In this document: positions 10,930 through 21,970 of the stretch, in pieces
Numbering within the stretch: position 1 is the stretch's first letter
How the letters are laid out: each line of letters begins with the position of its first letter
NCBI GenBank assembly: GCA_012934845.2
Contig: WNNJ02002880.1
Span: 1-64,000 of the forward strand
Reading direction: 5' to 3'
Length of the DNA: 64,000 nucleotides
Origin: Pomphorhynchus laevis
Taxonomy: Eukaryota > Acanthocephala > Palaeacanthocephala > Echinorhynchida > Pomphorhynchidae
Position numbers and translations under genes: made by a program
Notes under the pieces: model-generated
The model's database searches: none
Told to the model about the DNA's origin: nothing
The model's input: the letters and a program-made list of their open reading frames with translations, nothing else

Positions 10930-12653
10930 TAATCATATCAGATAACTGAATTTACGTATTAAATATATAACTATAAAATTAAAAATGCTAAATTGCAATT
11001 TAATAATTAAATAGTAAATAAATAATGGCTATAAAATTTTTAATAATTTATATCAACTTAAACATACGATGTATCAAAATAAGGATTATAGGTCATTAGG
11101 AGGAACTGCTATGCTATCAGGTTTCTTCCATATTCCTTGACCCAACATAGCAGCGGGACCAAATGCATGCTGTTGACGTATTTCTTCCGATGAAATTTGA
11201 TTATATAGTATCTTATTCTGATACAAAGTATATTATTTATTGTCCATACACAAAACGTTTTCGCTTAAAAGTTTAAATTTATTTTTAAAAATTATTGTGT
11301 TGATTTATATATTTTACTATTTTCTGCTTGATGTTATTTTTATAGTAACCTAGTTTAAAATATGTATCTATTAAATTATTTAAATGATTTTGAAAAAAGC
11401 CAATATCATTACATATTGTTGCAATTCTTAAAATTTCATTATTTAATGTATTATATTTTATATTATATGGTATGCATGAATGCTCATGCAAAAATATGTT
11501 TCTTGTAAATTTAAATATGTCATCTTTACGATATAAATTAATATTCGTTTTAATTGATGTTAATTTAATGTTCATATCTAGATATACACCTTCTTTATCA
11601 TTAATATTAGTGTTCTTAAGAATAAGGCTACCTGGATATATTTGTTCACTAATTGAATAAAAATTATTAGAGTTCAATGCACATATATCATCCATGTATC
11701 GAAACCTATATTTCATATCTTTATATAATTTAGATTTATTTTTTAAACAGTTATGAACAAATTTATATTCTATAAAGCTTAAAAACAAGTCAGCTATAAT
11801 TGGGCTACTATTACCACCCATTGGAACACCTTTTACTTGTCTAAATATATATGTCCCTACTTTTAAATAATTTTGATTTATCAAAATATTTAAGGATTCT
11901 ATTAATTCAATTTTATCCATATATTTATATTTACTTGATGGTTTAATTTTTGTTAGATAGGCGTTATAATTATTATAACATATATATGTATATCTTTTTC
12001 CGAATATAAGATTAATTAATTTTACTAACGCTTCTTTAATATCTACTAAATCTAGATTTGTATAAAGCGTACTAAAATCGTATGTATTTATATTTTGAAA
12101 ATTTATTCCTTTTGTCTGTTCTAAAAATTCTTTTGTAGAATTAATACTGAAATAGTGTTTTATACCAGTATTAATTTCGATTACCTTGCAATATTTTTTA
12201 AAATGTGCTTTAATTACTTTAAGTATTTTATTCATATAGACAGAAAGTGGTTTTAATGTACATTTAAACGCACTACATATGAACCTAGGGTTTTATTGGA
12301 TTTTTATGTAATTTTGGATTCCAATATAATATAGGTATAGTTTTATTATCTAATTCAACCTTTATACCCTTTTTATCCATTATAGAACAGTGACTTGTAA
12401 TAATTGTTTCTAAACTCAACTCACTACGTTCATATGTTGGATTTACATTTAAATCATTAGAATTAACCTCTTTCATTAGTATATCATAATAAAGCTTTTT
12501 GCATATGAAGACAAAGTTATTACTAGCTTTATCAATAGTTGTTATTATATAGTTATCCTTTAATTTAGTAAGTTCTTTATACATATCTTTATTAATTTTA
12601 TCTTTCCTTTTATAATTGTTTGTTATTTTCATTTTATTTTTAATTTTATTCAA
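10930..12653 (-). mobile_element. PLE-D: Penelope-like element with long RT
   Basis: Two long reading frames on the minus strand (12285-12653 and 11285-12235) together cover most of an RT of the Penelope-like type common in cnidarians and other invertebrates. Motifs in order are TTIDKASNNFVFICKK, YWNPKLHKNP, TYDFSTLYTNL, VKGVPMGGNSSPIIADLF and YRFRYMDDICAL, followed by a thumb-like helical tail. No GIY-YIG domain follows the RT. The end (10930-11284) is repeated as solo copies elsewhere in the window. The coding part looks fairly young, with about one break. Confidence 0.8.
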
Positions 12654-12659
12654 ATATAT

Positions 12660-13225
12660 AATCTTTCCAAATGTTTATCTTAGATATATTCGAGCTTTCA
12701 CTATTAATCAGCTTACTAAAGTAATCATTTAAGTTATTATATAACGAATTGTAAATTTTATTCTTTGTTGTTGTTATTATTTAATCTATATTTATTCCCT
12801 TTTGAATTATTTATTATAATTATTATTTATTATATTTATTATATTATTATATTTATTCTTATTATTTATTATAATTACAAATTTTCCGTCCTAAGGGCGG
12901 TAATAGCTTATACCTTATTTTAATAATATATTTACTTATTTCAGATCCTATTATTTCTTTATTTTTAAACGACCTATTATTTGCAATGAAATACAAAGAA
13001 TTTCTAAAATTTGTAAAAACGGTTACCCTTAGATATGTGCTAATAGATGCAATGAGAATTGCATTTTTATATCGGGGCTATACTGCAAGAGAAATTAATA
13101 GAGAAGTAAAGAAGGTATCGTTGGATTCCTCGAATGGACTTAAGAAAGACAAATAAAGATAAAACAAATCGAATAAATTGTGCAATATCCTATCATTGAG
13201 CATTCCGAAATTACGATAGAGATCT
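12660..13225. repeat. Low-complexity TTATTA-rich sequence
   Basis: From about 12770 to 12870 the sequence is built from TTATTTATTATAATTATTAT-type runs. The flanks are AT-rich with no recognised feature. It may hold the 5' end of PLE-D. Confidence 0.5.
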
Positions 13226-13480
13226 AAACAAGATCATTTGATGTGCGGACCATCCTTATCTACTCAGCAGAGGTTGTAGCTGTCTGTTCGCTTCACTCGT
13301 TGGATCCAAAACTGGATTCGGCATATATAAGTTAAGTCAGACTGTGTGGAATGAAACAACTGCCAAGCGGTGGTCTAGAAGTGACATGGAGTCTACAGTT
13401 TGTTGATTGAATCATGTTTCAATAGGCAACAACTTTAAATGCATAACGAATTTCATCCGAAATCTTGACCGTTGTCTTAT
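13225..13480. repeat. Fragment of satellite family 2
   Basis: GCGGACCATCCTTATCTAC and TCACTCGTTGGATCC are reverse complements of parts of the 375-bp units at 19440-20460. GTGGTCTAGAAGTGACATGG then matches the same units in direct orientation, so this is a rearranged piece. Confidence 0.5.
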
Positions 13481-13960
13481 TCAACACAGTCTGACTTAAC
13501 TTATATATAATATTAATTAAAATTGTGATAATGTAATGAACACAATTTATTTTAAAGCATTCGGATAACCCTTCTTTAACAACGATTTCAAAACACTTCT
13601 GTGGGAGTTAGAAAATTACATGTATATATACATTGAATCTGGAAAAGTTTTGATCAATTTTCTTGTTAAAGTAAATGGTATATATGTTCTGTATCGAGCT
13701 GTTTATTTTACATTAGCCAACTAATCCAAAATAGTTCTTTTCATTTTCGCTTTTCCGTATCCTCCATGTTTACATCGAGAATAGTAGTTTTCATATGATG
13801 TTCTAGATATTCAATTCAGTGTCGTGTTGATCCATCGTTTTTAAGTCGTTTATGAGCAATATCGGATCGTCTAGTAAGAGCCCTTATTCATCTATCAGCC
13901 TATTTTACCAATATAGGTTGCTGAACATTCAATGCGTTTACACGCTTAAACTACACCTTT
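13480..13960. other. Intergenic, nothing recognised
   Basis: AT-rich sequence without a recognised gene or repeat. Confidence 0.4.
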
Positions 13961-13962
13961 GC

Positions 13963-14263
13963 ATTTGCAGTTAAAATTACCTCGTATCTTATAGGACAGT
14001 TTTGTTTTTGGATTATGAAATTTATTGTATACCTCCATTTCCATACAGCATTTGCACTTCTTATTATTGCACGGTTTGCTTCCATATATGTATATATAGT
14101 ATACATATACATATATGTGTATTATATATATGTATGTATGGAAGCAAACCGTTGAATGATAAGAAGTGCAAATGCTGTATGGAAATGGTGGTATGCAATA
14201 AGTTTCATAATCCAAAAACAAAACTATCCTATAAGATACGAGGTAATTTTAACTGCAAAAGTA
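13963..14263. repeat. Large palindrome carrying a PLE GIY-YIG linker motif in both arms
   Basis: Two arms of about 125 bp (ends near 13963 and 14263) are inverted copies around a TATATA-rich centre near 14110. Each arm, read towards its own 3' side, encodes a segment with KCKCCMEM, then FHNPKTKLSYKIRGNFNC. This Cys-rich linker precedes the GIY-YIG domain in some Penelope-like proteins. The overlapping opposite-strand frames of about 90 aa are explained by the palindrome. Confidence 0.75.
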
Positions 14264-14344
14264 TTTAAGTAGCTGAAAGTAGCCGGAAGTAGCTTATAAA
14301 TTAATTGATTTTAATTTATATATATATATGTTATAAACCCCATA

Positions 14345-14798
14345 CAGCATTCTATATATCCTCATCAGACCAAGAAATAGAACCGAATAATTCTCGCAAC
14401 AACGGTATAAGCGTTTCGCTCTAACGGAGCTTACCAGTACCCTCAATTCAATAATCATCCATAGGCACCTTAACACACGATTAAACAATGTCTAATGCTC
14501 GAAAAACAGAACTACCCTTAATCTGGATCAGCAGAGGGAATTTAGCATAAGCTCTGTGCATGGCAGTGCGTATTGCAGTTTACCCATGCATCATGCACTA
14601 AATTCCTTTTAATAGAAATGCTGTTTAACAAGGACACTTTCAAATGTACAAGTTTTTAAAATATAATTTGTTATTACACCTGCCCTGGGACACCAAACGG
14701 TGAACTCGTAAATAAATCATTATGTTTTCCTCACAAGGAGGCATAAACACCAGGCAGCATTCTATATATACTCATCAGACCAAGAAATAGAACCGAAC
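14345..14798. repeat. Pair of 40-bp direct repeats
   Basis: CAGCATTCTATATAT, one or two bases, then CTCATCAGACCAAGAAATAG and AACCGAA occur at about 14345-14386 and 14757-14797. The intervening 370 bp is not duplicated. The reverse complement contains TCTGATGAGG, but no matching GAAA half was found. Confidence 0.6.
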
Positions 14799-14799
14799 T

Positions 14800-15362
14800 G
14801 TGACTCGGACTATGGCACATATATAGTTTATTACTTACTGTGTAACGGAGAATGTTTCCCATCTACTCCTCTTAAGATAAGGAAGAAAATGTGCCTCAAC
14901 ATCAAGCTCGTCGATGAAGAATATGCATGCATAATTTTAACCACAGCTCGGGATCCTTGTTTCTGTCGGATTCATAAATATTTCAAAATAAGTAGATATA
15001 TAAAATTTAAAAACGTGAATATTGTATTGTGCTACTGACAAAAAGGTAACCTTTCTTTTAGCTGACAGACTAAAATACGACAAAAATTAATATATGAATA
15101 GCTGTCAATTTAAAAGTGACTTATTAAATTTCAAATACTCACATAAAACGTTTACAATTCATGCATATTTATAGAAAGATAATTTCACAAATTGATCAAA
15201 TTTACAATTATTACATATAAAGCAAAATAATATTTTATAGTAATAATTTAATAATTTAAATAATTCAATTTTAGCATTTTAATTATTAAATTAACATCAC
15301 TTCTAATAGTTTAATTTAAAAGTTTATTTAAATATTAAATTTTAGCGAATATTTCATTAATT
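14800..15362. other. Intergenic, nothing recognised
   Basis: AT-rich sequence without a recognised gene or repeat between the 40-bp direct repeats and the foldback element. Confidence 0.4.
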
Positions 15363-15527
15363 ATTGAAGCTGGATCAAAGGAAAGAAGAAATTGTTTCAT
15401 TGATATTTCGCAAGCTACTTCTGTTAGCATCTTCAGAAATTACGTAGTAATTTTCTGAAGATGCAAACAGAAGTAGTTAGCGAAATATCAATGAAACAAT
15501 TTCTTCTTTCCTTTGATCCAGCTTCAA
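15363..15527. repeat. Foldback element with hammerhead-like module in each arm
   Basis: Arms of about 80 bp (15363-15443 and 15447-15527) are near-perfect inverted copies with a three-base centre. Each arm reads CTGAAGATGC, a short hairpin, TAGCGAAATATCAATG, then a sequence ending GGATCCAGCTTCAA or similar. The same module recurs at 17104-17215 and 39910-40280. It looks like two Penelope-like ends joined head to head. Confidence 0.75.
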
Positions 15528-15888
15528 CCTTTGATCCAGCTTCAATAATTATTTATCAATAATGGATCAGTATTAGCTATTAAAAGAGATTATTTTATTA
15601 ACGAAGCAAAACTACTTTACGTCAAACGATGGATAGATAAGTAAATATATTTTTATACTTATTATGAATGTGGATAGCAAAAATGAAAAAACTTGCAGAA
15701 TAAATATATATCTAAAAACAGCCAAAACTTCTTAAAGCAAAATATATAACATAATACAGGTTTGAATCGAAGTCACAGAGAAAGTATATAAATAAAAATT
15801 GAATATAACACATAATACTATCGTGTAAATAATGACAGACAAATGTTCTACTGGACAGCACTGCAAAATGGCACAACGATCATAAGCA

Positions 15889-18800
15889 TCATAATATATT
15901 TGGGTTTTGCTTAGGGCTTACTATTCGCAGGATTCCAGGACTATGAACACTATCATCAGCAATTTTTGAAGTAGATGTATTGTGGATTTTTGAGTTTACC
16001 GATGATGCATTATGTGCACGTTTGATAATCTGCTTAGCAAAATCGTTGTGTAACGAAGTATAATGATCTTTCTTTGCGAGCATATCCATGGACGGAGAGT
16101 CCACAGTTGGACTGTTTGATTGCGACGTTAGAAAACACGTTGACGTAGAACCGGGATCTTTATCGGCCAGAAATCGTCGCGCTGTCGATTTACTAGCAAT
16201 ATTCTTAATCATTGATGACCGTGGTGTAGATAGTTGACCACTTCGCCCAACAGACATGCTCCCTGGAGTTCGCTGATTACTCAAATACCGCAGCATCGTT
16301 TGCTTACGCTTTCTAAAGTCTGCACCGGCTTCCTCGGCTAATTTTCTGGCTAAGACATCACGTTCTGGAGTTTCAGCAATTCTAAAAGAAGGAGTATTCT
16401 GTGCGACTGGAGTATTTTCAACTTTGCCCCATGTCATGAATGGACTTTGATCTGGTCCAATTTTAGGGGTTGGAGTCGATGGAACTAATGTATCGAGAGC
16501 TCTCTTCTTATTTGCGTACTTAGCAGCCAGCCAAGACGAGGGTTTTGTCGGCGTTGTTGTGGATACATTTCTATTAGAGACAGTATCAAGAATTGATCCT
16601 GCGAATGTTCGTTTTAACATCTCCCTACGGCCGCTGCTTGCAGATAGCTCATTGTAGCAACTAAAATATGTTGCTGGCTTTAGCGAACACTGTGAAACAT
16701 ATTCGTCCGGTAATCTCGTGTTCAAATACCGAATCTCGCGATCTCTCGGTGCATTTTTGTTATGTCCTGAGATAAAAATCAAGAATAATTTTACTAACTT
16801 AGCCGAATAGAAGAAACAAAATGTAAATTAAAAATTCGTTTATTTCAAGACATTTATAAAACCAGTGTTAAAATTAAAATCATAATAATCATATCACTGC
16901 AAATCCATTAATAATCAATAAATTGATCATTTAATATGAACAAATGCCAATTATATTTTATTGCTACTTCATTGTTGCGTAAAAACAGATTATAACGATT
17001 TAATAGTAATTTTAAAAGACCTGTTATCAGTGAAGAAAATATGTACTAATCCTGTATTTGATTAAAATGGTACGGCAACATTACTAGGAAAAAGTTTATA
17101 AAGAATGATTGGAGCTGGATCAAATAAAAGAAGGAATTTTTTATTAATATTTCGCTAACTGCTGTTAACATCTGCAGTAAATTATTGATAAATTCTTTAT
17201 CAATAATGGATCATTATTAACTATTTAAAAAGAAAAAAGTTTCCTTATATTATAAAGCCATATAGTCTTTATGATTGAGCAATGTCATCATAATACGCAA
17301 TGAAAACTGAAACTTTAGTACTGTAACAGATAAGCACGCATTAGGAAAAGAAGGTAGATTTTGCACAGAAGATTTGATAGTAGATGATGACGACTAATAA
17401 TTATCAGTCAAGATATAGACAATTGAGAGTTAAATATATACATACACTAGTGATATAAGGATATGGATTGACAAAAGTATTAAACTACTACAATATTTAT
17501 CTAGTAACCTCTCTGTAAAATAAAACAATTCAAGAGCATTTATATCTAATGATGAATATGTTCAAAGAATCATATTCATAAATATAATTATGTGATTCAC
17601 GGCTAGAAAGTAAATTTACCTTATGAGTAAATGCACGTCAAAATAAGAAAATATATAACACATAAGAACATAATAAATAAAAGTAATAATAAATGACTAC
17701 AAATAAAAAATTATAAATAAAAATTATTTTTGTTATTAAAACTATTTAAATTATTAATATTTCAGTAATTTTTATTTTTTAAAATTTTGTTTATATAAAA
17801 TTTTAATTTTTATTTTTTAATAAAGATATAAAGATAAAAATTATAAATAAAAAAAATACAAAATTGAAAATATATTTCTTTTAAGGCAATAAAACGAACA
17901 AAATTCGGAATTAAGATGTGTCCAACTACTTAATAAATAACATTAAATTAAAAAAAAACGAATAATTACATCGCAGTGTGTTACGTATAATTACATATAA
18001 TTTCTGCAATAACTGCAAACATGAACGAAACTAAGTTGAATAACAAACTTTTCATATCCAAGTTAGCATATTCTACTGACTATTTAAATTACAGTCAACT
18101 AGCATATATTTAACTTATTTATTTGATTTTAACAATTATATCAGGAAAATGATTATCAAACATTTGTGTAATCCCGCTATCAAAAATTCAAACAATTAAA
18201 GTTCATTTAATGATTGTTACTATTCAATGCAAGATTTGTATAAATACTTCACGTTCAAAGAAAAAATTCAGCATGAATATAAAGTAATTGTAGTCGATGC
18301 AAAGTATTATTTCGACTACAATAGTAATATTATTTTATTAATGCATAGTGTTTATATTCTTTAGTTTGAGATCAAGAAGAAATCGATTTAAGATTTCGTT
18401 ATCATTTCGAATAAGTTATTTATTTATTTTAGTTGATTTTTAATCAAATAAAATAAAAAATCAAGTTATTTATTTTAGAAATAATTGGAGCATCACCGAC
18501 CAGCAATCAATGATCTTCACATAAGTCTGAATTTTCTAAAAAACTGGCTGAGGAATCAGATGACGTCATCAACTGGTGACGATTAATCTGAACTTATTTA
18601 CAAAATTGTAAATATGAACTGTTATCCACATTAAAACCCTCAAAAGATCGAACCTTGTTAAATATTGTATCATCTGCATTTGTATTGATTTCGAAATTTG
18701 AAATCGAGACTGGTGATCCTGAAGAGCGACAGCTCGAAACTCGGATGAATCAAATTTTGGAAAGGAGAAGAGTTGGTAGTCAGTTTCTGATGAGGCAGGG

Positions 18801-21607
18801 GATACCAATATGTAGCAGAAATCGGGCGAAACGAAAACGGCTGCGACAATGGTGCCGTTAGTAGTCAGTGTATGGAATTGGAAGTCATGAAGGAAGAAGT
18901 ATCTAGCTGGTTTATTTCTGTGTTTGGATATTGGTAGCAACGGGCACATCAGAAGGCTGACTACCGACTCTTGTGTTTTCCAAAATTTGACTCATCTATT
19001 GAGTCAAATTTCGTAAAAGAGACGAGTGTGTAGTCAGCCTTCTGATGTGTCCGGGGCTATCAATATGTGGCAGAAAGTGGGCGAAACAAACACAGCTGCG
19101 GCAATTGTGCCGTTAATAGTCAGGGTGTATGGAATTGGTAATCATGAAAGAAGGATTATTTAGCTGGTTTGTTTCTGTAGCTGGATATTGTGATCGTTTC
19201 GGTTGCCCTTTTGACATTGTGAATGAAGGCGTCTCCGACACTTTACTTAATTGGTTGAGGCTTATGATCCTTACCAGATCGAATTGCTGAGCGCCGATCC
19301 TTAAAAACTACGCAGAGGTTGTTGCTGAATTGTCGCTGCACTAGTTAGATCCTTAATGGATACGGAACTGATAATGTTAGTACACAGATGTACTGAGTAA
19401 ATAACAGTCCAGGATTTTTTACGAAATGCGTCATTTATAGAAAATGATGTTGCTAGATAGACCGGATTTTGATTCACAACTTTCAGTCACCATGTCATTT
19501 CTAGAAAAAAATAAACCGTTGTTTACTCAGCACATCTCTGCACCACCACTTTACATGTCGTATCCATTAAGGATTCTACGAGGGCAGCGACAATTCAGCA
19601 AAAACCTATGCTTAGTGTTTAAGAATGGTGCGCATAGCAATTTGATCTGTAAAGAGCGCAAACCTCAGTCAATTAAGCAAAGTGTCGGAAACGCCTTTAC
19701 AACGTCACACATGCAACCGAAACGATCAGTGGGTACTTCATTCTACTGATAAGTGTTGCCGGGTACTCATCATTTCGATGCTAAAGTGATTGTCTAGAGG
19801 TGACATGGTGACTGAAAGTCGTGACCGAAGTCCAGTCTACCAAGCAACACCATTTTATATAAATGACGTATATCGTCAAAAATCCTGGACAATGGTCTAC
19901 TCAGCACATCCGTGCACCACCATTATGCATGCCGTATCCATTAAGCATCCAATGAGTGCAGCGACAATTCAGCGACAGCCTCTGCCTAGTGTTTAAAGAT
20001 GGTGCGCACATCAATTCGTTCTGTAAAGAGCGCAAGCCTCAGTCAATTAAGCAAAGTATCAGAAACGCCTTCACAACGTCACACATGCAATCGAAACGAT
20101 CAGTGGGTACTTCATTCTACTGATGAGCGTTGCCGGGTACTCATCATTTCGATGCTAAAGTGATTGTCTAGAAGTGACATGGTGACTGAAAGTCTTGACC
20201 GAAGTTCAGTCTATCAAGCAACACCATTTTATATAAATGACGTATATCGTCAAAAATCCTGGACCATTGTCTACTCAGCACATCCGTAAATCACCATTAT
20301 ACATGCCGTATCTATTAAGGATCTAACGAGTGCAGCGAAAATTCGGCAACAACCTCTGCCTAGTGTTTAAGGATGGTCAGCGCAGCAATTGGATCTGGAA
20401 AAGAGCGTAAGCTTCAGTGAATAAAGCAAAGTGTCGGAAACGCCTTTTTTACAATGTCACACATGCAGCCGAGATAGCTGAGATTGACATTGAGGATCTT
20501 ATTCAGTCTGAGACCCTTCGTTATAATATTTTTATCTGTGCAGAATGCCAGAAATTCGTAGTGAGAGCGTGCTCAAGCTTTCAACCAACTTTGCAGATAT
20601 TGTTGGATATTCGATTAGATAGTTGGGGTGAAGAGTTGAACTGCAAACCAGGATCCGACATAAGCATTCCATTTTATAGTTAGTTTGAACTTATATACTG
20701 GTGGTGAAAAATTAAAATTTTATTCGACTTCGGTATACATCCTTTTTCACGAACAGCAAACTCACTACAAAATTCAGCACTATAGTACACATACACGTTT
20801 CTGGTTCGGAAGAAATTCAGTCATTTTCTCTCCAATGATAAAATGTATTTTTTTAAACCGTATGGAAAATCCGTCATGAACTGTTCCTGCCACCATCTCT
20901 TAGCTGACTTCCGATGATCGTCTGAAATAAACTGGCTACTGATGACGCAGTATTTGGTGTCATCTACTCCTCCGTGCTTGCAAACAACATGATTCACCAA
21001 AGTGTCTGAGTTGTTAGATATATCATAGTTAGAATGAATATTCTTGTTGAGCGATTTGATGGTTGCTATACTGTTGTTGAGCCTCATGCTCAGTGATCTC
21101 CTAGTCTCACTAATGTACTGAATGTTGCATAGATCACAATGTCCCATATATACTACATCTGTTGTAGAACATGTGTTCTGTTTACTTATTTTTTACAAAA
21201 GCCCTGTTGCAGCGCTGTATAAGTTGTTTTCTTCAATTATTGATTTACAGGTCATACATCTTGGTTGTTTACAACTTGTACATTTACCTTCAATTGAATT
21301 TTAATTTTCTCCTTCTTCCTCTGCTATCATCTTTGACCGAACTAAATTCTTTAATTTTATTATTAAAATTGTAACATAGTCTTGCATTTGTTCCGTTGAT
21401 CTTTAAACGCTTACACATATCCTTGTAGGCTTTCTGAAGATATCGATCCAGGTTTCTTATGCCATTATGATATGGTATGCTGCAAGATTTTGAAACATAT
21501 GTTTTTGGTTTGCTTTTTAGCAAATGACTTCTTGGCTTGCGTCTTAACCTTGCGAATTGTTTGTATATCAGCGCAGGATGATATCCACGATGCAGGATGA
21601 CGATCGT

Positions 21608-21692
<85 letters not shown>

Positions 21693-21894
21693 TAGATTTT
21701 CAAATCGAGCAAACGAAAAATGTAATTTGATTACATTTAATAGATTTTCAAATGTAAACTGAAGAAGGGGAAATCCCGAAAGCTATTTGCTAATAACAAA
21801 TTACATTTTTCGTTTGCTCGATTTGAAAATCTATTAATATTTTGAAAGAATTGTCATCACGACAATCTCGAGCAACGCCGATTTGACTAATCCT

Positions 21895-21970
<76 letters not shown>

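Noticed and set aside
18569-18949. 126-aa minus-strand frame
   Set aside because: Lies in a duplicated non-coding segment and is not open in the second copy.
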